DNA of 64,000 nt from Lathyrus oleraceus. Lineage: Eukaryota > Streptophyta > Magnoliopsida > Fabales > Fabaceae. The DNA lies in NCBI RefSeq assembly GCF_024323335.1, contig NC_066583.1, forward strand, positions 274,495,416-274,559,415. The letters run 5' to 3'. The notes beneath the pieces are model-generated. The model saw nothing but the letters and a program-made list of their open reading frames with translations. It was not told the origin of the DNA and did not search any database. Shown piece by piece: positions 11,801 to 23,600 of this stretch (position 1 is the first letter of the stretch; the number at the start of each line of letters is the position of its first letter). A program made the position numbers and the translations under genes.

Positions 11801-12771
11801 TACTTTGAACCTGTGTCTAATGCCTTATTCTAAGCCATTCAAGGAGTATGTCATCTGATACATGGGGAAGATTATGAAGAAGACTATGAAGTTGCTAGGT
11901 TGGATGTGACTATCTTTATTTGAGGCCTTGCTCTTCATCTTGCTACTTGTGTATTGATATTGCTTGATTTCAAAGTCCAAAGGAAAATTGAGTTTCTATA
12001 TGACATTCTTGTCTATTGGATTGCATCCCATTGGTCAGATCTTTTCAACTTTTAACTTTTAAATTTTTGCTTAGGATTAGTCTCTTCCTCTCCTCCCACT
12101 TCTTAAATTTCAAATCTCTCCCTCTTTTCAAAAACCTTATTTGCTTGTGATTTTTAAATTTAGACTATTGCAAATTAGAAACTTTGGCCTTATGCCATTG
12201 CATTTTTTTAAACTTCTTTTTTCTTAATCAAACTTGTAAATGAACTTAACCATACTTGACTTAAAATTTAAAAACACAAAAAGAACTAACACTCATTCAA
12301 ACTATTTTAGGCCTTTTGCGCCTCTTTTAAACTTAAATTTTTGTTAAAAGCAACTCACTCACTTTGAAATTGATACCACAAACTACGAGGTTTTGATCCC
12401 TCATTTTTATGTTGGTACGTAGGCACAAGTTTGAAGGTCTTGTCAAACACAAAAATATAATTAATGAATTATTTTCTCACCCCAACACTCTATTTATTAC
12501 AAACACCATTTTATACCAAAAACACATACGCACATAAAAAGGGCTCCCTAGGAGTACCTAGGACACTTTTGGTGCTAACACCTTCCCTCTGTGTAACCAA
12601 CCCCCTTACCTGTCATCTCTGGCATTTTATAAGTTTTGATTTGGAAACTTCTTATTTGTGGGTTTTGTTCGTACTTTTCCCTTTTCCTTTGGAAACAATA
12701 AAAGCATGGTGGCGACTCTGGTTTTATTGACATTAAGTTTATCCATAGCTTAATGGTCATGAATTTGCCGC
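8832..12771 (+). repeat. Ogre LTR-2 (different subfamily, inside B)
   Basis: Aligns with E LTR positions about 49808-53755, starting tctaaaccctagtttgaaag and ending catgaatttgccgc, four bases short of the usual end. It differs clearly from LTR-1 and LTR-3 and shares with E the GATCC form of the conserved inverted repeat (20-bp perfect arms at 10367-10386 and 10446-10465). Around 9573-9592 it is about 23 bp shorter than E and has lost the TATA box. AATAAA is at 12697-12702 and an internal PBS-like TGGCGACTCTG at 12710-12720. It probably comes from a second Ogre that inserted into or recombined with B. Confidence 0.82.
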
Positions 12772-13122
12772 AAAAACTTCCACCTTAAAATACATCATGA
12801 TCCATGCTTCAAATGGAAAAGTGTTCAGCATGAAAGTTGTTCCCCTTGATCTCACCTTTCCAAAAAGTCCAAGATCATCTCATTTGGCCAAGAAATTAAG
12901 GACTTGTGCATGGGTTCTATTCAAAGGTTCATTTGGATGGATTTAACTTTCACTTTTAAATTTCAAATGCATGGCCATATGACATGATTTCAGCATTGCA
13001 CATTGTTGATTTTGGACTTGAATACATCATTTTATGAGTCTATCACACGCTCATGCAAGCATGCAAGGCAAATTGCTATATTTGGCAAATTTTGGAAGTG
13101 TGTGGAAATGAATTGGAATGCC

Positions 13123-13130
13123 TATAAATA
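13123..13130 (+). promoter_or_regulatory. TATA box in Ogre LTR-3
   Basis: TATAAATA in the same setting as in LTR-1 (gcc-TATAAATA-caaccctc). Any transcript started here would read into the copia A remnant to the right. Confidence 0.55.
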
Positions 13131-16100
13131 CAACCCTCATGGCTCAGAATTAAGGACCTGATGCCCAAGCTTTGAACCTGCAATCCAAACCATCACAATT
13201 AAAGAACAATCTTGAAGATTTTCATTTGAAAATCGAGCTTCAAATCTCATTATGTTTTGAGATTGAAACTCCAAGAGTCCAAGCTTGTCTTTTATCATAT
13301 TCATCTCCTACAAGCTTCTAAAGCCAAGCCAAGGTCAATTGGAAGCAAGATCAAGCAAGGTTGAAGCTCATTCGAAGGTGATTTCCCAGAATTTTCACGT
13401 CTTCGATTCTCTCTCAATTCTTCAATATTCTTTGTGATTTTTGGTGGGCTGAAGTCCTACCAATGTAGGCAACAAGATTGAGTTGCTTTGAGGTCAAATC
13501 GAAGAAATTCAGTTCATGATCCTTAAAATTCAAATCCCTGTATCTTTTGATATACTTGGAATTGGAGAAAATTGAGGCCAAATTCGAGCTCCTGAGCATT
13601 TTTTCTTTAAATCCATGTCTTTGTTTTTCATTTCCATGGGGTGAGATCCACCGGAGAAGAAGACCGGAGCCCTAGCTACGGTGATGTGTTGGCAATGTCC
13701 TGAACCATCTGATCTTTTCCCATGTTCTAATCCTGACCTTCGCTTCTGATTACCACGCGTTGATTGTGGTATATGATGGAGCGCACGTTTTGACCATCAA
13801 ATCTGCCACCTCAATTAATGAGGGATATCTGATAGCCCTTGTTTTTTCTATTTTTATTTTAATTTCCGATTTTATGTTTAATCCTTTAATTTTGTTTAAT
13901 TCATAATAATTTCATTTTTAATCCAAAAAATATGGAACTTTCATCAAAAAACTTTAAATATTTTTATCTTTCATATTCTGAATTTAAATATTTTTTGGAT
14001 TAATTTTGATATTTTTCATGAATTAAATGTTTTTATGCATATTTTTAATTGTTTAAAAATACTTCCGACTTTTCCAAAATCCTAAATTTTTTTGTCTAAG
14101 GTCCTTTGACTTTGTTTGACCTAGGATAAATCTCTTGACAATTTATTTGGTGTTTTGAAGAGATTTTAGGTTTTGACAACATTAAATTGTATTTTAATTC
14201 ATTTTTAATTTGATTTTTAATTGATTAATTGTGTAAACATTATATTGGGCCATTTTTGTGGTCTTGTGATGTTTGACTATTTGTTTGGGCCTTGGTCAAG
14301 CTTGATTTGGCTTTTGTTTGATTAAAACCATTGAATTTAGGGGATTGATGAAATATACATTTCATCTCCCAAAATGAATGAATGGTTTTAATTTGATAAA
14401 ATTCCTCCCATGACCAATTTGTGTTTCTCTCACTCCTCTCCCTCTTCATATTTATCCCTATTTTTTCCCATTCCTCTCATTGACCAATGAAATCTCTAAT
14501 GTCTTAAGGCTACTTGGTACATCAATGACCTTGTGTCAGATGAACCAATACAAGTATGACTGAGATAGGTCCATCCTTCTTGATCTTTTCTTTCAGTGTG
14601 TGGTATGTTTTAGGAGTTTGGTTCATTATACCAAATCTCTAACATGCATTAACATCTAAATTTTTATTACCCGACCTCAGATAGTTGTGACTTCTACATA
14701 AGTACAATTATGATTGCTTAACATACACCTAAATTTGACCCTAAAGGCATAACATTCTAGTAAGTGAGATTGTAAGTCTCTCATCCTTCATGGTATTGTA
14801 TGGAAAATTGACCTTTTTTCCTTCTCATAGAAGATGTCTTGGTTCAAGGATCCATGCTTGTGAATGGATGGTTGAGTGTTCTCCAAAGAATGACTTAATC
14901 AATTAAAAAAATACCACTAACACTTAACTAAATTTTGACTAACTCTTGTTAATATTGCTTTACTTTTAAGTAATTTACTTTCTGCACTTTAAATTTCAGT
15001 CATTTATCATTCATTGCCATTTACATTTCATTTAACTTGTTTATGTTTATGTCATTTTCACCTTGCTCATTTGAACCATATCTTGTGATTGTATATATTG
15101 TTTGTGCATTTTGATTTTGTTTGTGGTCTTAGGACCTTAAAACACTTAATAAACAACAAAAACCCTAAAAAATATTTGGTGGACTATGGATCCAGATCTG
15201 GACTTTTGGACTTAGGATTAGGCAACATTCCCTGTGCAAAAAGGACTTGGCCAATGCCAACATTTTGAGACCAAGTTATTGTGAACCAAGCTTTCATCTG
15301 ATGGAAGTCTTGGGATTTATTTGAATTCATCTTCTACTTTTTCTTGGTGCTAATTGTTATTTTGATCTTGTTTCTGATGCTTTGTTCTGAGTTGATCAAG
15401 GAATATTTTATCTCATACATAAGAAGACAAAGAAGACGGCTAGCTATGGGATTTTCTTGCTTGGATGTGGCTATCTTTATTTGATGCCTTGTTCTTCATG
15501 TTGTCTGGATATGGACAATTGCTTGTTGATTACTGCTTGATTCAAAGTCTAAAGGCAAAGTGGATTTTCTATATGACATTCTTGTCTGTTGGATTACATC
15601 CCATTGGTCAGATCTTTTCAACTCTTAACTTTTAATTTTTGTGCTTATGATAGCCTCTTCATCTTCTTCCACTTCTTAAATTTCAAAATATCTCCCCATT
15701 TTCAAAAACTTTCTTTGCTTGTGATTTCAAAATTAGACCTTATTTTAAATAGAAACTTTGGCCTTATGCTAATGGATTTTCAAATTTTTTTCTTGAATCA
15801 AATTTGTAAATAAACTTAATTATATTGACTCAAAATTTCAAAATACAAAAAGAACTAACAACTTCATTCAAAGTTTTGGCCCTTTGTGCCCCTTTCATTT
15901 AAACTTTTGTTAAAAGCAACTCACCAACTTTGAAATTGTTACCACGAATTACGAGGTTTTGATCCCTCATTTTTACGTTGGTACGTAGGCACAAGTCCAA
16001 AGGTCTTGTCAAACACAAAAATATAATTAATGAATTATTTTCTCATCCCCACACTCTATTTTTCTAAAACATCATTTATACCAAAAACACATACACAAAT

Positions 16101-16262
16101 AAAAAAGGGCTCCCTAGGAATACATATGACACTTTGGGTGCTAACACCTTCCCTCTGTGTAACCAACCCCCTTACCTGTAATCTTTGACATTTTATTAGT
16201 TTTTATTTGAACACTTCTTATCTTTGGGTTTTGTTCGCACTTTTCCCTTTTCCTTTGGAAAT

Positions 16263-16268
16263 AATAAA
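16263..16268 (+). terminator. AATAAA poly(A) signal near end of Ogre LTR-3
   Basis: AATAAA followed by AGCGCGGTGGCGACTC. The same signal stands about 65-80 bp before the LTR end in LTR-2 (12697), in E (53684) and, inverted, in I (44308-44313). Role in 3'-end formation is inferred from conservation and place. Confidence 0.5.
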
Positions 16269-16341
16269 AGCGCGGTGGCGACTCTGATTTTATTGACGTT
16301 AAGCTTATCCATAGCTTGATGGTCATGAATTTACCGCTACA

Positions 16342-17084
16342 GTCTCTGACCTTTGAAGAAGTTCAATTAGCCTCGTATTCTAAGGATTTGAACAAAATAA
16401 AGGAGCACAAGCCATCTTCGACTGGTGAAGGCTTGTCAATTAAGAAGAAATTCACAAAGACAGATGGCATGTTTGACAAGAAGAAGGCTAAAAGTCAGTA
16501 AAAGTCTTATAGTGGTGATGCATCTGGAATTCGATGTTATCACTGTAAGAAGGAGGTTCGTACAAGAAAAGTGTGCCCTGAACGCCTGAAAAATCATGGA
16601 GGTAAGGATAATGGAAACGTAACCATTATTCAAGATAATTTCTACTCATCTGATGTTCTTGTGGTTTCACGTGGCGACTCAAGAAAGAGTGGATTATGGA
16701 TTCAGGTTGCACTTGGCACATGACTCCAAGCAAATACTTGTTCGAGGAACTATGAGATTAAGACGGTGTATCTGTATTTCTTGGAAACAATAAAGCTTGC
16801 AATATTGTAGGTGTTGGATTTGTGAGATTCAAGTTCCATGTTGAGTCAATAAGGTTGTTGACTAAAGTCAATTATGTACCTGATTTGAAGAGAAATTTGA
16901 TTTCTCTTGATGAATTCGACAAGAAAGGATATGTTTTCCAAGGAGAGAAAAGTATTCTAAAAGTCATGAAGGGGTCGAAGGAAGTCTTAAGAGGAATGAA
17001 GAAACAAGGCTTGTATACCCCTGAGGCTGATGTTGTTAGTGTTTGTGTAGATGTTTCATCCACGAAACCTTTGTCAAAGACAAA
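16342..17084 (+). pseudogene. copia A gag end, zinc knuckle and protease
   Basis: Continues copia A after the Ogre. The first codons read SLTFEEVQLASYSKDLNK, the last helices of Gag. The CCHC zinc knuckle is at 16535-16576 (C-Y-H-C then K-K-E-V), but the His is replaced by Arg (CGT). A TAA at 16499-16501 breaks the frame before it. Protease follows in another frame: the catalytic DSG (16699-16707) lies in MDSGCTWHMTP, the copia form. TGA and TAA lie about 20 codons after it. From 16822 the frame is open through YVPDLKRNLISLDEFDKKG, typical for the PR-to-integrase linker. Confidence 0.85.
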
Positions 17085-18150
17085 AATTTGGCACATGAGA
17101 TTGGGCCATGTTAGTGAAAAGGGTCTGGTCGAATTGGGGAAACAAAATCTACTTGGTGGAGAAAAAGTCGAAAAACTGAAGTTTTGTTAACCCTACGTAC
17201 TTGAAAAATATTTTAGAGTGAAGTTCAATAAAGACAAACAAAGAACATATGGATCCCTTTATTATATCCATGCTGATTTTTGGGGGCCTGCAAGGTGCCC
17301 ATCACATTCAGGAGCAATGTATTTTCTATCCATAATTGATGGTTATTCCAGAAATTTATGGGTATTCATCTAGAAGACTAAGGATGAAACTTTTGAGAAC
17401 TTCAAAAGTTGGAAGACTCTAGTCGAAAATCAGACTGGCAGAAAGGTCAAGAGGTTGAGAACTGACAATGGCCTTGAATTTTTCAATAAGGCGTTCGACA
17501 GTTTTTGTGCAACCTCTGTATTGTAAGGCGCAAAACTACTACAGGTACTCCCTAACAAAATGGTTTGACTGAAAGGTTTAATCGAACCATTTTGGAAAGA
17601 GTTAGATGCATGTTGACTAGTGCTAGTTTAAAGAAGGTGTCTTGGGCAGAGGTTGTTTCGACAGTAACATATCTGATAAATAGATGTCCTTCGGCCGTGT
17701 TATATATGAAGTCACCTAAAGAAGTTTGGTCGGAACATCCATCTGATCTCGACAAATTTATAGTATTTGGTTGCATAACCTATGCTCATATTAGGCAAGA
17801 CAAGATCGAACCTAAAGCTCTGAGATGCATGTTCATGGGATATCCTTAAGAAGTCAAAGCTTATAGGATATGATGCCTAGAGCTAAATCGCAAGATGTGT
17901 ATCACCAGTCGAGATGCAGTTTTCAATGAAGTTGAGATGGCTTTCAAGAAAACTGATGACGTTAGTCGAATTGCATAGATATCTAAAGAATAGCTGGAAC
18001 AAGAAGACATTCCTATTGAGGTGGAGCATGTCGATGTTGAATTGTGTATCCTAAATCAAGTCAAAGAAGAAGCACAAGATGCTAAAGATACTGAGGAAGT
18101 TGAGGAAATTTTCAATGACTACGTGTTGGCAAGAGATAGGCCGATAAGAG
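17085..18150 (+). pseudogene. copia A integrase
   Basis: Integrase inserts the DNA copy into the host. The GAG-pre-integrase segment IWHMRLGHVSEKGL starts at about 17085; its zinc-finger Cys pair is partly eroded near 17188. The catalytic core follows in several frames: first Asp in IHADFWGP (17275-17277), second in RTDNGLEF (17464-17466), Glu in LTERFNRTILERVRCM (17571-17573). The spacing from second Asp to Glu is 107 nt, one base short of in-frame DD35E, so a frameshift lies near 17520. The frame is then open to 17849 (VFGCITYAHIRQDK), followed by a degraded acidic C-terminal part. Confidence 0.85.
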
Positions 18151-18188
18151 TCATCTAGCCACCTCAAAGACCTGGGTATGCAGATCTC

Positions 18189-18960
18189 ATGGCTTATGCC
18201 TTAATCTGCATAAGTGAGGTTCTAGATGAAGAACCTAGAGACTATAAGGAAGTTATGAGGTCTCGAAATAAGACTGAATGGGTAATGGTCATGGATGATG
18301 ATATAAAGTCTCTTCATAATAACCACACTTGGGAACTGATCAAGAAACCTGTTGGAGTTAGGTTAGTCAATTGTAAGTGGATTTTCAAAGTTAAAGAAGG
18401 AATCAAATGAGTAACGTCAAAGAGATACAAGGCAAGATTGGTTGTAAGGGGTTTCACTCAGAAAGAAGGTGTCGGCTTTAATGATGTGTTTTCTCCTGCT
18501 GTGAAGCACATGTCCATTCAAATGTTACTTGCCATGGTGGCACAATTCGACTTAAAATTGGAACAAATGGATGTGAATACTGCTTTCTTGTATGGAGATC
18601 TAGATGAAACAATCCCGATGAGGCAACCTGAAGGGTTTGCAGAAAAGGGAAAGGAAGATTATGTGCTCAAGTTGAATAGATCTTTATATGGACTGAAACA
18701 ATCTCCTCAACAGTGGAATAAGAGTTTCGAAAGTTCATGGCACACATAGGTTTCATTAGAAGTCAGTTAGAAAACTGTGTTTACTTCAGATTTCAACCTG
18801 GAAATTCATTTGTTATTTTGTTGCTTTGTGTGGATGATATTCTCATAGCAAGCAAATGTTGAGGATGTAATAAAGGCGAAGGTTGAACTCAATAAGGAGT
18901 TCGATATGAAGGATCTAAGAGTTGCATCTAAGATTCTTGGGATTGACATACAAAGAGACA
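18189..18960 (+). pseudogene. copia A reverse transcriptase
   Basis: Copia-type RT (RVT_2). Recognisable blocks: NKTEWVMVMDDDIKSL, NHTWELI, CKWIFKVKEG, then RLVVRGFTQKEGVGF, QMDVNTAFLYGDLDE and LYGLKQSPQQWN. A stop at 18408-18410 and a frameshift near 18745 break it. The active site reads CVDD (18827-18838) where YVDD is expected, so Tyr has become Cys. A further shift follows it. Confidence 0.88.
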
Positions 18961-19808
18961 AAAAGCAGTCAAAATTATGCTTATCTTAAGAGACATACCT
19001 ACAGAAGATTCTCGACAAGTTTGGTATGTCGAATTCAAATCCTGTTGTAACTCCGACAAATCCTCAATTCCAGTTGAGTACAAATTAGTGTCCCAGTACT
19101 GAGGTCGAAATAGCTTATATGAATAACATCCCATATGCTAAAATAGTAGGTACTTTGATGTATGTTATGGTCTGTATTAGACCTGACATAGCATATGCAA
19201 TAAATCTTATAAGCAGGTACATGGCGAATCCTGGAAAGGCTCACTGGAAAGCATTGACGTGGATTCTAAGGTACATAAATGGGTCTCTGAATAGAGTCTT
19301 GATTTATGGTAGAGCATATGGTGAAAATAGTAAAGCAAACATCGAAGGGTATGTCGACTTTGATTATGCAGGTTGTATTGATTTCAGAAATTTTATTTTT
19401 GAATATGTGTTCCCTATGTTTGGCACAACAATCAGTTGAAAAGCAACACTTCTGAAGGTTTTTTCCTTATTAACCACTGAAGCAGAATATAACGCTCTCA
19501 TTGAAGCTATGAAAGAAGCATTGTGGCTTGAAGGTTTTGCTAAGGAGCTGAAACTTCAAAGTCGAGTTATCACTGTTAAATGTGATAGTCAAAGTGTTAA
19601 ACAACTGCCGAAGAATTCAACCTATCATGAGTGAACCAAACATATCTATGTGAGGCTGTATTTCATCAGAGGGATAATCGAGCGTGGATAAGTCCAAGTG
19701 CTGAAGGTTTCGACATATCACAACGTTGCTGATATAATCACCAAGACTTTACCAAGTTGCAAGTTTTTCCACTGTATGCAGTTGATAAAGTTGCATGAAG
19801 AAAGCTAA
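18961..19808 (+). pseudogene. copia A RNase H
   Basis: C-terminal pol domain. Visible: IPYAKIVGTLMYVMVCIRPD, the first acidic region GYVDFDYAGCIDF, then in shifted frames the LTTEAEYNAL segment, VKCDSQSV and the end LHEES with TAA at 19806-19808. In the usual copia sequence SDYAGD is followed by a Ser-rich stretch; here several of these residues are changed. At least three stops or shifts are present. The stop lies 44 bp before the 3' LTR, as expected. Confidence 0.85.
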
Positions 19809-19840
19809 TTTGTTCCCCTTGATGTTATAGAGATTTTTCC

Positions 19841-19852
19841 AAGGTGGAGATT
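19841..19852 (+). other. Polypurine tract of copia A
   Basis: aaggtggagatt directly before the 3' LTR start TGTGAGATATTGG. Purine-rich apart from tt at its end; it marks where plus-strand DNA synthesis would have been primed. Confidence 0.65.
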
Positions 19853-20312
19853 TGTGAGATATTGGATCGAACTCTAGTATGATCGAAGGGTAGTTTCTTG
19901 GTTCGACAATTCGACAGAACCTTAGCATGTCGTCGAAGTCTGTTCACATGTTGTAGTCGAAATATGCTAGGATTATTAGCATGTCGAATTGGGCCTATTT
20001 ATTATGCCTGATTATTTAAGCTTGCTTGTGTAATGTGTTTGTGTGTAAAAGCCCATTAGTTTAATGTGTTGATTTTCTTATAAGTAGCATAATAATCTCT
20101 CATCATTGCATAACGCAAATCCTAATTAGGATGAGAGAGGTTATTTGCTACTATGTAACACTTGTAATCTTGTTTCCAAGAAAAAATAAAGAATAACAGT
20201 TTATAATCAATTTCATTGTGTTCTTATTGCTTATTTCTTCTCTATCCTTGTGGATTTCTTGCAGATCAAGAACCTGATTATACTTTATTTTTTCGAATCA
20301 TTTTTCACAACA
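19853..20312 (+). repeat. 3' LTR of copia A
   Basis: 460 bp, TGTGAGATATTGG to TTTTTCACAACA, with proper TG/CA ends. It pairs with 701-1146. Relative to the 5' LTR it has about 30 extra bases near 20091-20120 containing a small inverted repeat (tctctcatc / gatgagaga). Confidence 0.9.
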
Positions 20313-21041
20313 TAACACTTTCAATATTTTAAATTTTTTTAAACATTTATTTTATTTCCATTATTGATTTTAAATTTGACCGATTTATTGTTATATCAGA
20401 TTAATTTAAAAAAAAGAAGAGAGATTTCGGTTTTGGTTTGACCTTGGCCTAATTTTGTGTAGTTTTTTTTTCAAAACTTTTAAATTTTGTCGTAAAGATT
20501 CAAAACGTTAGAGATTAATCTTTATTTCGATGTTTTAACTCTTTACATATTTAAATTATTTTTTAATATTTGAAAATGAGTACCATATCAACTTTTATAA
20601 GAGGTTATCGTTGGAGATTTTATGGTTACTAACGAAGTAGGAGGTTCTAGGCTCTAGTAAACAATGTGAACACAAAAATTCTCAGAAGTTTTGATAATAT
20701 TTTAATTTTCAAAGTCTTGATCAAACTCTTACCAAGTTTTAAAACAAGAGTAACCGAATTTATTAGACTTATATAAACTAAACCTATGAAGAGGTCCTAT
20801 AAATAATTTTGCATGAGTTGTGTTGATTAGAAAGATTGTTGAGGTAAGGATACTTTGTAACAAAATAATATGTATTGGAATAATTGTTTATATGAATATT
20901 GCGCGCCAAATTGTTATGTGTAAATAAAAGTGATGTGGTATTTGATCAATGTCATCTTCATATGACATATGAAAATTATATGAATTTCATGTTGAATCAT
21001 GATTTTACTTATGGCTGCATGCTTATGTATTTCATAATATG
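20313..21041. other. AT-rich spacer between copia A and copia G
   Basis: 729 bp without a recognisable coding frame, LTR end or repeat. It probably belongs to the sequence into which A inserted. Starts with taaca, the likely right TSD of A. Confidence 0.5.
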
Positions 21042-21220
21042 TGTTAGCTGGATTCAGCAGTAAATGAAGAGAAGATAATTAGGGTTTAGGATTTGTTAGT
21101 TAATTTATTATACTTTTATTTAATACAAATATATGTAAATTAATTTGTATAATAATAATAATTCAATAGAATTTTTATTTTATATTCTCTCTTTTCACAA
21201 AAGTATCTCACGCACTAACA
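21042..21220 (+). repeat. 5' LTR of copia G
   Basis: From TGTTAGCTGG to cgcactaaca; aligned with the 3' LTR from ataattagggtttagg onward, including aattcaatagaat and cacaaaagt-tctc-cgcactaaca. Immediately after comes aattgatatct, a decayed match to the initiator-Met PBS (tggtatcagagc) used by most plant copia elements. The first 33 bp are uncertain. Confidence 0.65.
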
Positions 21221-21325
21221 AATTGATATCTAAAATTCTGATTAGATTTTCGACAGTGTTTTCAAGAATCACATGTCGGTGATCGTGTTTTCGAAATAGT
21301 GAGTTGTTAATCAATCACTGCGAAA

Positions 21326-22370
21326 ATGAATGGTACGAATGGCATTTTGAATTCTCTTCCAATTCTTGACGGTAAAAATTGAATCTGATAGAAAATAGAT
21401 GCAGTCCTTGTTCGGCTTTCATGAAACCCAAGAAGTGGTTACTAATGACGTCCCTGAGCTTGCTGAGAACGCCACCGATGCTCAGAGAGTCATGCACAAG
21501 GAGGCGAAGAAGAAAGATTGCAAGGCTGGATATTGCATTCAATCAGAGGTAGTTTTGGCGAATTTCGACATGAGTTCTCATGCTCAATCGGTGAAAGAGG
21601 CATGGGATATTCTTGTCAAGTACTATGAAGGAGGCGAGAAAGTCAAAGTCATTAAATTGCAGACTTTGTGACGACATCATGAATTGTTGCAGATGGGAGA
21701 AGATGAAAAGATTGCAGATTATGTGTCGAAAGTGAAGAATCTCGTCCATCTCATGAAGGATTGTGGTGAAACCCTAACTGATAAGAAGATAGTTGAGAAG
21801 GTAATGTGTACGTTGACCTTTCACTTTGATCACGTTATCGTAGCTATTCAAGAATCCAACAATCTTGAAACCATGAAATTGAAAGATTTGGTTGGTTCAG
21901 TGGAGGCGCATGAGATTAGGACCATCGAAAGGAAAGGGGTTCAAGATTCGATACAAGCACTGCAGGATCAGGCTTGGAAGAAGCATGATAGTTCCAATAA
22001 GTTCAGAGGAAAAGAACACAAGCCTGATAGCAAGAAGTCTTGGTTGAATCCTCAAAAGCACGAGGTCGATGATAGGGCTTCTGAATCCCCGAAAAGAAGA
22101 AGAGGAAACTCCTATCAGAAAGACAAAGAGAAAAAAAGTGTGCAGTTATATAAGTGTGAAAAATGGGGTCACATGGCAAAGAATTATTGGTACAATAAGG
22201 ACAAGGGAGCGACAAAAGACAAGGAGGATGGATTGAACCTTGCACGCCAAGATTCAAATGATTATGAAGATATGGTTGTTATGGATGTTGTTGCAGATGA
22301 CCATGTCGAATCTAAGATCTGGTTCCTCGACTCAGGCTGCTTGAATCACATGACTGGTCGGAAAGTTTGA
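21326..22370 (+). pseudogene. copia G gag and protease
   Basis: Gag from ATG 21326 (MNGTNGILNSLPILDGKN), stopped at 21380-21382 by TGA where Trp is usual. The capsid part continues in other frames (21399-21671, then open from 21684): YVSKVKNLVHLMKDCGETLTD is typical UBN2 Gag. The zinc knuckle (about 22146-22190) reads YKCEKWGHMAKNYW; the first and last Cys are replaced, so it cannot bind zinc normally. Protease is in the same frame, with DSG at 22329-22337 in WFLDSGCLNHMTG. TGA at 22368-22370. Confidence 0.87.
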
Positions 22371-22380
22371 TTAGCAGATT

Positions 22381-23600
22381 TTGACTCATCGAAGAAGAAG
22401 AGAGGTCATACTTGCTGATAGTAGCTCATTGCAAGCAGAAGGTACTAGCGACATAGTTATTCAAAGGAGCAATGGAGGAAAAGCTATGATCAAAGATGTA
22501 CTCTATGTACTTGGAATAAAGTGTAATCTTCTAAGTATTGGACAACTGGTTGAAAAAGGTTTCTCAGTGATTATGAAAGAAGGATCCTTGGAGCTGTTCG
22601 ACACTCAGAATAATTTGGTCTTGAAATATTCTTTGTCGAAAAATAGGACATTCAAGACCATGATCATTTCGATTGAAGTACAATGTCTAAAAACAGTTGT
22701 TGACCACAAGAACAATTGGGTGTGGCATTAAAGGTTTGGACATTTGAACTTTCAATCACTCAATCAATTGATTACTCAAGATATGGTAATCGGTATACCA
22801 AGTATGAAGATGCCCGACAAAATCTGTGAAGGTTGTCTAGTCGGAAAATAATACATAAAGTATTTCGTTTCGACTATGCCAATGAGATCCTCCTGCATAC
22901 TCGAAGTTGTACATTCAGATGTATATGGCCCTTTTGAAGAGCATACCATTAGTGGAAACAAGTATTTTGTTTCGTTTGTTGATGAGTTTATTCGAAAGTT
23001 ATGGATCCATATGATCAATAGAAAGGAGGAAGTATTCGAAATCTTTAAAAGATTCAAGATGCTTGTCGAAAACCAGAGTGAGAAGAAGATTAAAGTTCTG
23101 CAAACAAATGGATGTGGTGAAGACACATCCAAGATGTTTGAAGAGTTTTGTGTAGAACATGATGTCGATCATGAGGTAACTGCTCCTTATATGCCTCAAC
23201 ATAATGGAATACCATAAATAAGAAACATTACCATATTGGACATGACGAGATGCATGTTGAAGCAAAAGAATTTGCCAAAATCCTTAAGGGGTGAAGTTGT
23301 TTCCACTATTGTTTATATTCTGAACATGCGCCCTACCAAGAAGTTGAAGAACAAGGTTCCTGAATAAGTGTGGAGTGGAAAACAACCATAAGTGAGTCAC
23401 CTGGATATGTTTGACTCTATGTGTTACAAGCATGTCCCTGATGCAAGAAGAAGGAAGCTTGATGACAAGAGTGAACCTATGATATTGGTAGGATATCATA
23501 AAACCGGTGCATACAGGTTGTTCAATCCAATGAATAAGAAGATCGTGATGACTCGAGATATTGTGATTGATGAAAATTTTGTCTGGGATTGAAATTCTAG
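22381..23600 (+). pseudogene. copia G integrase
   Basis: After the protease end (KAMIKDVLYVLGIKCNLLSIGQL) comes the GAG-pre-integrase part with WHxRFGHLNFQSL in a broken frame (about 22725-22850). The core has [20 protein letters not shown] with the first Asp at 22918-22920. The second motif reads QTNGCGE where TDNGGE is expected (Asp to Asn), and at NGIP* the catalytic Glu is lost. Stops include 22729, 22849 and 23215. The C-terminal part (MILVGYHKTGAYRLFNP) is open at 23392-23592. Confidence 0.85.

Larger units (their letters stand above)
1513..16341 (+). mobile_element. Ogre-type Ty3/gypsy element B, rearranged, with three LTR segments
   Basis: Inserted in the gag of copia A. Layout: LTR-1 (1524-4486, both ends missing), Gag end and protease (4487-6830), intron (6831-7077), RT/RNase H (7078-8831), LTR-2 (8832-12771), LTR-3 (12772-16341, ending ccgctaca). 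Compared with Ogre E, the 3' part of the 5' LTR, PBS, ORF1 and the first half of gag are missing at about 4487, and everything after RNase H (integrase) is missing at 8831. LTR-1 and LTR-3 are alike (about 26 differences in 395 bp by eye) and so are the original pair; LTR-2 is another subfamily. No TSD can be seen because the left LTR end is lost. Confidence 0.88.
12772..16341 (+). repeat. Ogre B LTR-3 (3' LTR, 5'-truncated)
   Basis: Begins at aaaacttccacctt, equivalent to about 50215 in Ogre E, directly after LTR-2, so two LTR pieces lie in tandem with no internal region between. It ends ccgctaca at 16341, after which copia A gag resumes. Very close to LTR-1 over their shared part. Contains a TATA box (13123-13130), the inverted repeat (13918-13931 / 13990-14003), the TACGTAGGCA motif (15982-15991) and PBS-like TGGCGACTCTG (16276-16286). 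Confidence 0.85.
701..20312 (+). mobile_element. Ty1/copia retrotransposon A, interrupted by Ogre B
   Basis: A copia element read left to right: 5' LTR, gag start, a 14.8-kb Ogre insertion (1513-16341), gag end with zinc knuckle, protease, integrase, RT, RNase H, purine tract and 3' LTR. This order (integrase before RT) defines Ty1/copia. The two LTRs align along their length; in the first 150 bp I count about 24 differences by eye, so the element is old. Flanks taata (696-700) and taaca (20313-20317) look like a diverged 5-bp TSD. About 60 codons of gag are missing across the Ogre junction, so part was deleted during or after the insertion. Every pol domain carries stops or frameshifts, so it cannot move on its own. 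Confidence 0.93.

Noticed and set aside
12710..12720. True PBS in LTR-2 (and at 16276 in LTR-3)
   Set aside because: They lie inside the LTR before its terminus and are not followed by an internal region; treated as an internal PBS-like motif.
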